A stretch of 64,000 nucleotides of DNA from Porphyra umbilicalis. Lineage: Eukaryota; Rhodophyta; Bangiophyceae; Bangiales; Bangiaceae. The notes beneath the pieces were generated by a model. That model did not search any database and was not told the origin of the DNA. It saw nothing but the letters and a program-made list of their open reading frames with translations. Numbering within the stretch: position 1 is the stretch's first letter; each line of letters begins with the position of its first letter. The stretch is from positions 354,956 to 418,955 of the forward strand of contig KV918780.1 in NCBI GenBank assembly GCA_002049455.2. The letters are read 5' to 3'. Position numbers and translations under genes: made by a program. Shown here one piece after another: positions 12,925-23,410 of the stretch.

Positions 12925-13575
12925 CCCGTCAGCAGCACGAAGGGCGGCAACGGTATCGCAGCGGCCGTCGCGGCCGGCCAAAAATAGCGCGCCCAAAATC
13001 TGCCCCGCCCCGCACCGGCAGCAGCGACCGCCGACGACGCCGATCACCGCCACGGGTGCCACCGACACGTCCTTGATCACCGCGGCGTCGTAGAGCCCCG
13101 GGCTGAGGGGCGGGGGAGGGGGGGTGGCGGCGACACGGCGGCCGGCGCGGCCGGCCAAAAAAAGCGCGCCCAAAATCTGCCCCGCCCCGCACCGGCAGCA
13201 GCGCCCGCCTGCGACGCCGACTACCGACACGGGCGCCACCGATACGTCCTTGAGCACCACAGGGAGGTGGACCTCCGCGATGGGTGCGGAGGAGGGGGGG
13301 CGGCGGCGGCGCGACGGCCGCCGCGGCCGGCCAAAAAAAGCGCGCCCATAATCTGCCCCGCCCCGCACCGGCAGCAGCGCCCGCCGACGACGCCGATCAC
13401 CGCCACAAGTGCCACCAACACGTCCTTGATCACCACAGGGTAGTGGATCCCCGCGATGGGGGCGGGGGAGGGGGGGCGGCGGCAGCGCGGCGGCCGCCGC
13501 GGCCGGCCAAAAAAAGCGCGCCCAAATCCTCCCCGCACCGCACCAGCCGCAGCGGCTGCCAGCAACGCAATTTCA
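12925..13575. repeat. Four-copy ~176-bp tandem array, left element
   Basis: The anchor GCGCGCCCAAAATC (with variants) recurs at 12987, 13164, 13340 and 13516, giving spacings of 177, 176 and 176 bp. Units include a GGCCGGCC block, an A-tract, and the stretch TGCCCCGCCCCGCACCGGCAG. The array ends ~20 bp upstream of the left transposase ATG. Because the period is mostly not a multiple of three, and stops occur in all frames, I do not regard it as coding. Confidence 0.85.
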
Positions 13576-13799
13576 CGACACGTTGGGGGTGCTAGAGTTG
13601 AGTAGATGTCGTCGTGATAGGCGCCAAGCAGGGGGGGTGGCGGCGGTGGCGGGGCGGGCGATGGCAGGGCGCAGCCGCAGCGGCCGCGGCGGCGGCCAGG
13701 GTGACGACGACGACGGTCGAGGGGGTGCCCCAGGCCGGCGGTCTGCGCGTCCGTGTGTGGCGAGCAGGCCGTCACTGTCGGGCAGTGCTGCAGCACGTG

Positions 13800-14420
13800 C
13801 CGGCGCGTGCTTCTGTCTGGGGCCAGGGCCCAAGCTGTTGTCTGGAGCACGACCGTGTCTGAGCGTGTCAATGACGCTGGTGTCGGGACAGACACGGGTG
13901 TGCCAGGCCGCTGTCGCTGGGGTGGGGCACGGTGTCTGACGGTGCCCTGAGCGCTCAGGGTGGTGCGATGACGTCCTCTGATTGGTCAATTTAGCATTCA
14001 CGCCTAGCATTCACGGCCGGCACCCGTGAATGGTGATGCGCCCGATTCCTTCACGGACGGCGCGCAAGCACGATCACCCGCGGGTCATCGTGGGCGCGTC
14101 GAACCCCGGAAGTCGCTGCGCGCGGTCGCCGCGCGCAACTCGGGGCGGTGGGGCGTGAAGGAATCGGGCGCATCAGCTTTCACACTTGGTTCCCACTCAC
14201 ATCAGATGTGAGCATGGATCCAGCCAATCAGAGGGCTGGAAATTGCGCTCTAGCGCTCTCAGGGCCCCACCAGACATGTGCCCAATCATGCCGGGAGGCC
14301 CCGTCGCCGCCCAGACAGCAGCATGTATGAGCCCCAGACAGACACAGCTTCTGACACTTCTCAGACATGGATATCGGGCCCGGGGCCCCAGACATCCGCC
14401 ACCGTGGTGGAGCGCGCCCT
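13800..14420. repeat. Central imperfect palindrome joining the two elements
   Basis: Matching inverted words sit symmetrically about an axis near 14,105. CCTCTGATTGG (13975-13985) pairs with CCAATCAGAGG (14224-14234), each 49 bp outside the 21-bp core repeat. GCCCTGAGCGCT (13944-13955) pairs with AGCGCTCTCAGGGC (14252-14265). TGTCTG occurs at 13814, 13839, 13856 and 13933 on the left, and its complement CAGACA at 14271, 14312, 14335, 14362 and 14389 on the right. A GTCTGGGGCC...GGGCCC block is also shared. This is the expected appearance of homologous transposon ends (terminal plus subterminal repeats) facing each other. Confidence 0.75.
14034..14175. repeat. Perfect 21-bp inverted repeat with 100-bp hairpin-rich centre
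   Basis: Positions 14034-14054 (beginning TGATGCGCCCGATTCC) are the exact reverse complement of 14155-14175. Between the arms lie a 24-bp palindrome with one mismatched pair (14069-14092) and a perfect 9-bp hairpin with a 3-nt loop (TGCGCGCGG/CCGCGCGCA, 14117-14137). Just outside the right arm is another hairpin, CTCACATC/GATGTGAG (14196-14212). Outside the left arm, CATTCACGG and CCGTGAATG form a small inverted pair. It could be the shared terminal inverted repeat of the flanking elements, or a small non-autonomous element inserted at the junction. Confidence 0.75.
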
Positions 14421-14639
14421 TTTTGCACCCCTGCCTGGACGTCACGTTCGCCGGTTGCTCGCCGCCGTCGTCCCGCCCGCTGTGCTGCTCCTCGAGTTGA
14501 TCCGGGACTCGCTGTTGTGCACCGACGACAGCCTTGTCCCAGCAGCCCTCTTTGGGCTCTTTCCCGTTGCTTTTCGCGTCACTAGACCGCACCCGCCTGT
14601 TTGTGGCGGCAGCGGCAGCTGCGGCGGTGGCGGCGGATC

Positions 14640-15480
14640 AGGGGTCTCCCCGCCGCCGCCACGGAGCGGAGGGCCCTCCAAGGTAGTTGACCACCATGTG
14701 GGCGACCCGTGCGTGTCGGTGGCGTCGTTTTTGCGCGCGTTTTGGGGGCCGCGGCGGCCGGCACCGCGGCCAGCGCCACGGCTCACGGCGGCGAATCGGC
14801 GGCCCCCCCGACGGCGCCACGGAGCGTAGGGCCGCCCACGGCGTTGGAGCACCGTGTGGGCGCCTCGTGCACGTCCGTGGCGTCGTTTTTGCGCGCGTTT
14901 TTGCGCGCGTTTTGGGGGCCGCGGCGGCCGGTACCGTGGCCGGCGCCGCAGCTCACGTCGGCGGATCGACGTCCTCCGCACCGCCGCTTAGGAGAGACAG
15001 CACTTCCAAGGTGGTGAAGCACTGCGTGGGCACCGCGTGCGCGTTGCTGGCGTCGTTCTTGCACTCGTTTTGGGGGCTGCGGCGGCCGGCAGCGTGGCCG
15101 GCGCCGCGGTTCGCGGCGGCGGATCGGCGGCCTCCCCGCCGCCGCCGCGGAGCGGAGGGCCGCCGACGGCATTGGAGCACCGCGTGGGCGCCTCGTGCAC
15201 GTCCGTGTCGTCGTTTTTGCGCGCGTTTTTGCGCGCGTTTTGGGGGCCGTGGCGACCGGCACCGCGGCCGGCGCCGCGGCTCACGGCGGCGGATCGGCGG
15301 CCTCCCCATCGCCACTACGGAGCGGTGGGACCTCCAAGGTGTTGCAACACTGCGTGGGCGCCCCGTGCGCGTTCGTGGCGTCGTTTCTGCGCGCGTTTTT
15401 GCGCGCGTTTTGGGGGCCGCGTCGGCCGGTACCGCGGCCGGTGCCGCGTCTCGCGTCTGCGGAGCGGCGTTCGCAGCGCG
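14640..15480. repeat. Five-copy ~150-180-bp tandem array, right element
   Basis: The anchor TTTGGGGGCC (with variants) recurs at 14741, 14921, 15068, 15238 and 15408, giving spacings of 180, 147, 170 and 170 bp. Units contain one or two GCGCGCGTTTT blocks, then CCGCGGCGGCCGG and a GGCGGATCGGCGGCC-like block. The array ends ~95 bp before the right transposase ATG, the mirror-image position of the left array. Apart from the shared core its sequence differs from the left array. Confidence 0.85.
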
Positions 15481-15574
15481 CCTCGTCGCGGGCAACCTTG
15501 ATGTGCGGTCGGATCTGCAGGGTGGACGCGCGCCTTCTCGGCTCCGGTTTTGATGAGCTCCTCCTGTGGGGCGT

Positions 15575-18500
15575 ATGGCGCCTGTCTTTTCTCGTGCGGT
15601 CGATTTTCCCTTTGCCGGCACGCGCCGCCAAGCGCAAGACGTGGCCGCGCGACTGACGGGACTTCCTCCTCCCACCCTGTCCTCTGCCGCGGTGTCTTGG
15701 GGTGCTGCAGGCTCCTCTGGGCGACATGTTGCTCGAGGTTGGAGCGCAAGAGTGGCGCAAGCTCGGCAGGGTGCTGCCCCGCGGGATGCTATTCCCCGCG
15801 TACCGCGGCAGTACGACGTCAAGAGCAAGGCTGGCGCGGCTCCTCCACAGGGCGATGACGACGACGATCAAGGGCGGGGCGATGAGATGAGAGAGCGTCC
15901 GAATGAATCCCCTCCCGCTCCACGTTCGCGTCTTGGTCGCGCACACGTCCTCGTCGATGATTACATCGAGGATGCGCTCGTCGCCTGCATTCGACGAACT
16001 TGTGGCCTCCCATCGTCCCGCCCCATCGGTAAGCAGGGCAGCCCCGTCACTGCGCGCGTGATCGGGCACGCGACGTCGCGGTCGCGCGCCATCGTGCTAA
16101 GGTCGGGCGGCACCAAGCGAGACGTGAGCATCCTGTGGGTGTCGTGCCGCGACGGGTTGCTGTGCTCGTGCTTCGCCGGCACACAAAACGCGCTCTTCCT
16201 GTCGGCATCCTCCCGCAGCACGAAGTGCGCGCACACGACCGCTTTGGCCGAGGTGTTGACGCGCTCGGGGGTGAGCATCGAGACGTTTCGTGCGCGGATG
16301 CGATTGCGGGCCGATGCCGCCAACTTTGCCGTCTACACCGACTATGGCAGCACGGTGTGGTGGTCGGTATTGTACCGCTCGGTCTACTCCCTGGTGTCCT
16401 TCTCCTCGGCGAACGTTGCGACGTGAATTGCGCCGGGGTGCCGCCGCTTCCGCGGCAGGTGCGGGCACGTCAAGACCGCTCGCGAAGAGCAATTGCTGGA
16501 GGGCTTCCACAACACGCGTTTTGGCTCTGCACCAGATGCGGTGAAGGCGCGGATCGCCGCACGCAAGCAGCCTTTGGCTGCGCCTCGAGCAAAGGTTCTC
16601 AACAACGAGGAGGAGGACGAGGGCATCGAGAAGGAGGCCACCGATACGCTCCGCGTGCCGCAAGACGCGGTGCCGACGAGAGTTGCTGCTCGCGTGCGGC
16701 GTAACCTCCTGCCGTGCGCTGGGGAGGTGACTCAAGGGGAGGTGTGGACACGGACAGCCGACTGGCAAAACATGTACCAGGAGCGGGCTGCTGAGAGTGA
16801 TCCCAGGCAAGCAACGGACCTGAAGCGGATGGCGGCGCTGGTCTCCATTTGCAAGCTCAACGGCATGATCCGCGACGTGCAGCAGCCGCTGTTCGAGCAA
16901 TCGTGCGGGAGCTGTGGCGTCCAACGCGCCGAACGCCACATGATCACCAAGGAACCAGGGCTCCTCACTACGCACCATCCCACGGCCAACGCGCTGAAGG
17001 TATGTATCTTGCTGCTTTCCTTTTATTTGCTTCTTTTTGTTGGCATGTTTCTTCTGAGCGGCGGCGTGTGTATTGTCTTTTTGTCGGGGCGTCCTTCTCA
17101 CCAGTTTATGGTTCCCGCTGCTCCTCGTGTTCTTGCCTTCGCATCCGGTTCTTTGCTCGGCAGGTTTGGGTCGGTCGATGGGTCTGCCATGCTCCCAAGT
17201 GTGGGCGCGTCGTTGAGTACGACGGCCATGCGGACGGGCTCTTTTCGATGCGACGGAGAAACAAGCACCGACGGTGGCTTCTCTTCACCAGGGGGTTGCT
17301 CGACAAGCTCGTGTCCTTTATTATTGCTGGGCGCACGACCTACACGGCGGCGACACGGCACTTGTCGGCTGATGTGCTGTCCTTTGCTCTCCGCCGGCAA
17401 GATTTCGTGAAGCTGGGCACGGCGTTCATCGGGTCCATCCACATCCCCGCCGAGACCGCGCGCTGCCCGCTATGCGGACCGGATCCGGCCTTCATTGTGA
17501 TTGACGCACAATCCCTGGGGTGTACGGACCTCGACGACACGCATCCACTACGGCCTGCTGAAGATTGCCCTGTCCTGGACATTCCAGCATCCAAGATGTG
17601 CGTCGTCGAGCACGCGCCTCTGCGCGACGCGGTCGCCAAGGTGCTCAAGACGTCAACGCCTTTAACGGCGAACCAGGAGACGCTGATGCGGGCATGGGCG
17701 GCCACGCGGTATGAGAGCGGACGGCCAACGCCCTCGTCGACAGCCGCACGCGTCTTCTTCCGCTTTTTCCCTGTCGGCAGCAACACCGCACCGCAGGCAC
17801 CAGGTGCTGCAGGAGCGTCACCTGCTGCTCGTGCGGCTGGTGCGGGGACGAGCGCCACGACCGAAGAGGCAGCAGCTGTTGATGGGGAGCCACCCCGACG
17901 GCAGCTCGGCGTGGCGGTGGATAGCAGCGCGGAGGCGGCTCTCCGATCCGATGGCGCAGGGGGGGTGGTCCTTGGCGGCAAGGGCGCACCCGCAAAGAAG
18001 CTGTCGGAGACGTGGCGCGACAGGACCGGGCTGTGTCGGCCTGACTTCACCAGGTACCCGCGCGAGGACGACGGCATTTGGATCTGCGTGCGCCCCTTCT
18101 TGCAGTCCCTCATGACCGAGACGGCATGTTTACGGGTTTTAACGAGCGCGCCATCCGGCTCGTGGCCAACACGATGCGTCTCAAGTCGCGCGGCGCGTGG
18201 CGCTCCATGACCGAGGCGCTCGACGGCGTCGGCTTCGTCTCGAGCTTCGTCGGCCATTTCGCGGACGAAATGGACGAGGACCGGCACCTGCGTGTGGCCA
18301 TCGGGGAGCTGCTGCGGTGGTCGGTTGAGATGGAGAGCATGGTGGACAAGGCGTTTGAGGAGGCGGCGGCCAGCAAGACGACGCTCGACCGGGGCTGGAA
18401 AAACGCGAAGTACTGCCAACGGTGGCGGGGGACACCGACCCCGGCCGAGTACAAGAGCTGGCGCAGCGAGCAGACCGACTTGCCGCAGATAGACGAGGAC

Positions 18501-20684
18501 GACCCGTTGGTGAGCTTCAAATACTTTGCCAGCTTGCCGAGCGTGCGCCCGGGCATCGGCGACTCGGAAGCTGCCAAGCGGCGGGTGCAGTATCGCGGCA
18601 AAGACCGGCATGTGGCGGACCTGGAGGGGGAGGGTGACGCGTGCAACAAGGCGTTCTCCATCTGCACCGGTCTGACGCAAGGCGTTTTCAATGTCGTTTG
18701 CCCCCATGTAATCACGCTCGGCTTCCGCTGCCTCTTTCGGGCCGAGAGCGTTGGGGAGGCGGTGTCGATTGTGCTTGAGCGCTTCCCCAAGCTCCCCGCT
18801 GTGGTCTTTTATGACGTTGCCTGCAAGTTTGATAAGAACGCGATGAGGCGGGTGCGCGCTATCTTCCGTGACCACAAGGTGCGCTGCGTGCTGGACCGCC
18901 CGCACTCGATCACCCACGGTTGCTCGCCGATCTACATGCCGGACGAGTCGCTCGGTACGACGGCGGGCGTTGCGACGCAGGCAGCGGAGGTCTCCCACTC
19001 GATCGCAGTCGTCAACCGCACGAGCTTGGCATACATGTCACCGTCGACGTATATGCTGCACAAGATGACCCAGGTTGCTTTCATGAACTTGCGGAAGCTG
19101 TACCGCCTGCACGGCGACATAGGCGCGGGCGAGAACGCTCACGTGGCCCTGGCGCCGTTCTTCCACTCCAAGGTGGCGCACCAGTGCGAGCGGGCCTCTG
19201 TGTGCTCTTGCACCCCCGATGGGTTTCCAACCGCCGACGGCGACGAGGTGCTCGGAGACAGCATCGCTGCCAACGACGTGGCCGCGGGTGACTTAGCCGA
19301 CAATGTCCAATTGCATGCCCGCGCGGCATCGGGTGCGACGGCAGAGCCCTAAAGTGGAGTGGACCTTGGCGACTCGGATGGTGCCGGTTGTGCGCCGGCA
19401 GCGGCGGCGGTGGTGCCGCTGGAAGCCTCTACCATCGCACGAGCCACCGGGCTCGGCAGCGGCGTACCGAGCGCCGCCGATCTTGGCAGATCCTGTGCTG
19501 GCGCCAACCCGGGAGATCCGCCAAGTGAAGACGTCGTTGACGTGGACGCGACGGATCGGGATTGGATGGAGAGCGAGGGGACTGCGGTAGACTGCATGGC
19601 GGTGGGCCCCATCCAGTCGTTGGTGTACCCGGAGCTGCATGCTGCTCATGGCCGTTGGGTGGCCGGTCGGGCATCCCGCGGATTTGTGCCGTTGGCGACG
19701 ACCCCTTTGAGCAAGGTGCAGCGGCAGCTCGTACGGGAGCTGGTTGGCGCCTCGGCGGCGGCGATTGTGCGGCCTGAGAACAAGGGCCGTATGAAGCTCG
19801 TCGGGGCCGACTTTCTGCGACTCGGAGGCGTGGCGTGGTTGAGCGGGGAGGTGATGAACTCTTTCGTCGCGCTCGTCAACGCCCGCGACGACCGCGGAAG
19901 ATTGAGAAGCACGACGGCCGACTCCTCCAACAAGCCGTCGACCCTGCCACGCACGCGCATGCTCAACACCCACTTTTTTTCTCGGCTCTGCCTCCGCCGC
20001 GGCCACTATTGCTACGACAATGTGCGGAGGTGGGGCACCAAGGCGGGCGTCGACCTGGAGAATGTCGACAACATCATCATCCCGGTGCACCTCAACAACG
20101 CGCATTGGCTGCTGGTGGTCGTCGACGTGGCCAAACGGGCGTTCGTGTTTTACGATTCGCTCTCCTTGACCGATGCGGAGGACGCAGTCGGCGTTGTGCG
20201 GCGATGGTTGAGCGACGAGGCTCTTGCTCGGCTGGGGAGCGCCGCCTCCACCCGATGGGCTGTCGACACGTGGGAGGTGGTGGTGGACCCGACAACCCCG
20301 CGGCAGAGCGACGCGGGGAGCTGCGGTGTGTTTGCTCTGGCTGCCGCCGACTGCTTCTCTCTTGGCGTGCCGCTGAGTTTCTCCCAGAGCGAGGTACCTA
20401 CGTTGCGGCAACGTATTGCTCTTGCGCTGTTTTTTGATGACTTGGATTGTGACTTGGATGTTTCTCATTGTGTACGGCTGACTGCGGTAGCCCCATCTGA
20501 TTCAGACGAGGAGGGTCCCGCCTTTTCATCTGATGTTGATGAGGTCTTTTCCGCGTCTGAAGGTGATGATGGGGACTCGGATGCGGGGGACCCTGGTGGG
20601 ACGGCGGGGGAGGACGATGGTGGGGTTTTCGTGGATGGCGATGCGGGGGTGGCGGCATCGGTGATCGCACCGGGTGGGGAGTGA
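15575..20684 (+). pseudogene. KDZ-type transposase with SWIM-like, Cys-cluster and Ulp1 domains, right copy
   Basis: Its domain order is that of the left copy: SWIM-like CSC...CAH near 16,160-16,230, Cys/His pairs, a 164-bp intron (17000-17163, AAG|GTATGT...CAG|GTT), VGRWVC, CPLCGPDP and IDAQSLGC, then the KDZ core at 18,650-19,100 (LTQGVFNVVCPH, FYDVACK, LDRPHS). The Ulp1/C48 peptidase ends the protein: AHWLLVVVD near 20,100, FYDSL, and RQSDAGSCGVF near 20,310, followed by an acidic tail. The ATG at 15575 is the first in frame; homology to the left copy (FPFxGTR) starts a few residues later. Three lesions occur: TGA at 16424-16426 where the left copy has Cys, a small deletion changing frame near 18,125, and TAA at 19350-19352 before the peptidase. 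None of these matches a lesion in the left copy. Confidence 0.85.
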
Positions 20685-23410
20685 GTGCACCGAGGAAGCC
20701 GCTCCCAAATATAAAGCCACTCTGAGGTAGTCATGCAGCTGTCGCCAAAAGAAGCAAGCCAGTCATACTCGGCACGAGCACGAACACAACCATGCTGCTT
20801 TCTACCTCTCGCTTTTTTGGTGGCAGTAGGTGCCTAGGTCTGCATAGGGGGTCCTCAAGAAAGGCGACGCTGCAGAGTTAAAAACGATTACGTACACGTC
20901 ACGCCGTCCGAGACGCTGTCATTACTCGGCTTTCATTGGTCGGGTGCAAGCAGATATGCGATCAACGATCTCGACGTCTTGGATCGCCTTCGCGGCGCTC
21001 TGCAATGGTGGCCCTTGCAGGGCTACCTGCGTCGCGGCGTCGCCTACGCCGCCCCCACCCCGTCCGCCAGTGGCCTGACCAGTGCGCAGCACGGTATGGT
21101 AGAGCACGCGCATGCGGTGCGAAGCACCAACAGACCCTACACCAGTTCTCGTACCGTTTCGCGTAGGACCTGCAACAGCAGGGGTGCTTGGGAATCGTTG
21201 GCCAGACCAGCGACTTCATACCAGGCACAAACACCAGGGTGGCCGGAATGCAATAGCGTGTCAGAAACACGGCGGCGGTAGCTGGTTGTCAGCCGCACGA
21301 CTGCCACTCAGCCCCGGGTGCCACGGTGCTCGTGTAGACGCCAGCAACTGCACATGCTGTCGTTCTTGCAACCAGAACCGAACCCAAGTATGTGATGCTG
21401 GGAACGAAGATACGACCATACGAGCGGGATTGGCTACGTACAGCATCCCAAGAGACAGCCAGGTGTACACGCGGTCCGCCGAGGTGTGCGCACCCCCTGG
21501 ACAGTGTGTATGGAACCATTTAACAGCCGCACTCACATACGAGTCAACTCCTGTGGCTGTCCAGCCGCACCGTTCATCCAACTGATGGGGCATTGACTGT
21601 GATGCGCGGCACAGCCTAGAGTACCGAATGTCGAGCGACACAAGAATCCGTCCCATGTGCATGTACCCCACGAGGCTGGTCCCCGGTTGCGTGGTAGGTA
21701 TTGAAAAAGTGATGACTGCGACATATAAAAGGGGGCCGCAATCAAGAGACGAACACTGCAGTAGTCCCAGGTGCCCCATCATGCCCTGAGCAAGTCCCAT
21801 CTCTGCCATCAAAGCAGACACCAGATGGACACACACGATGAGAGCTCGCTGGCTGTGAACCATGGACACATTTCAGTTGGTGCTGCCAGGCATGAAAGCA
21901 AGCTCTTTCTCATCAGGATGACTCGCATTCATGGGGCGGTCAGATCAACCATCTGGTCAGTTGCACACGCTCCTGAGGGTGACTCAGCGGTGTGGCCCGT
22001 GGGCTTCGCTGCAATAGGGATGAGATGGGATTCGACGAACCGCGAGGAGCAGAGACAGGCCTAAGGGATGCCGCACTGATGAGCGGGTACGAACTCGCTG
22101 CATGCTACTGTCGGTTCAGGTCTCTTGTTCTCTGTGCGCTCACCAGTCGGTAGTGCAATGAACGACATCGAAAGAAAGGCAGCACACATTTCCATCTCGG
22201 GTGCTTGGCTCAGAATCCGGTGCCAAGGCAGATACAATGTAGCTCACAGACTGGACTACCTGTATCCATCAAGCACACCAATGAGGCCTGGTCTTACTCA
22301 ACTGGGAGGCGTCCGATGTCATGCGATAACGTGCCTGGGAGCGGCCGAGCTGCACGGCCACATACATCCAGCAGTCTTTTCAGAGTACAATGGGGTTTGG
22401 GGAGTCAAAAAGATGCAAGGCACGGCCAGAAGTAGGGATGGCGGTCGGGGACGCGGCTCCGCGGTCTGTTTTCTTCAGCCATTGAGGTGATTTCACCACC
22501 CCACCAGGAAAACCAGGCTCGTGCAGTTCTGTCACGTTTGTGTATTACCTACGCATAGTGCCGGGGTAAGATACGCCGAGCAGATATTCTACACGTCGGC
22601 AGCAGTGGCCGTGGCGGTCCAGAACGCAGCTGCCGGGGCTGGCGGTTTCAACGAAGACGGTGCGATCCGCCGTCTCATCAAGAAGACGAAACTTGGACTT
22701 GCACCCGAGGTGCATGCAAAGTAAGTTGTCGATGACAGCGATGAACGATAAATATCTCCGCTTCAAGAAGCACCGGTGCTGAGATAGAACCGCAAGATCC
22801 GGGACGCTTGGCGCTGTTTTGCGCTTCTTTGCTTCCCGCGCTCGTCGGACCCCGCCCGAGCCCACCATTTTGCTCGACTGTGTCGGTCGGGTGCGTGTGC
22901 GGCCATAACCGTCGTCCAAGAGGCGGGTTTCTTCTTTCGTGCCTGTCTGTTCTTCCCGCCCTGGTCCACCAAGATACCGGGGGGCGTTCAACCGGGCACG
23001 TGCCCTGGCATTGGTCAAGGACTGGTGCACTGCCGCGAGGGCTGTCGCTTCAACCGGGGTTCCACGGCACACATTGTGTCATCCACCAAGGTTCGTACAG
23101 TGTCCTCCTTTCTAGCTTGCATTTCCTCCCCCCCAGGCCCCCCACCGCATCGTCTCGCGCAGGTTGATGGCAGCGTGTGTCCTTTGTGGACGTATCCCGT
23201 CTGTACGGCTCTTGGGTGCCGGCTGAATTGGCCGGGCTGGTGGAGCAGGTCGTGGGGCGAGTTGCCCGCCGTTCATTGCTCGACCACTCTGTTTCTGACG
23301 CAGGTTGTTTCTCATGGTCTATCGGGTGCCCTCCCGGGTTTGATGGTCGCTCCGCCCCTCTTCTCTCTTCACATTGTCAGGGTGCAGCACCGGTCCACGC
23401 GGAGACCAAG
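20685..23410. other. Spacer between transposase and helicase genes, right element
   Basis: No protein family is recognised, and only short frames are present. Composition from about 20,700 to 22,800 is noticeably richer in A and T than the genes on either side. A TATA-like CATATAAAAGGG lies at about 21720 on the + strand, in the direction of the helicase gene, but 1.7 kb upstream of its ATG. The last few hundred bases before 23411 are pyrimidine-rich and may hold a 5'-UTR with introns. Confidence 0.45.

Noticed and set aside
12595-13895. Possible repetitive membrane-like protein encoded by the left tandem array (VIKDVSVAPVAVIGVVGG-type repeats)
   Set aside because: Most unit lengths are not multiples of three, so the frame is lost between units. 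The attractive peptide is a by-product of the DNA repeat.
12925-15480. CRISPR-like arrays
   Set aside because: The units are 147-180 bp, are similar along most of their length, and have no short repeat/unique spacer pattern. The host is a eukaryote.
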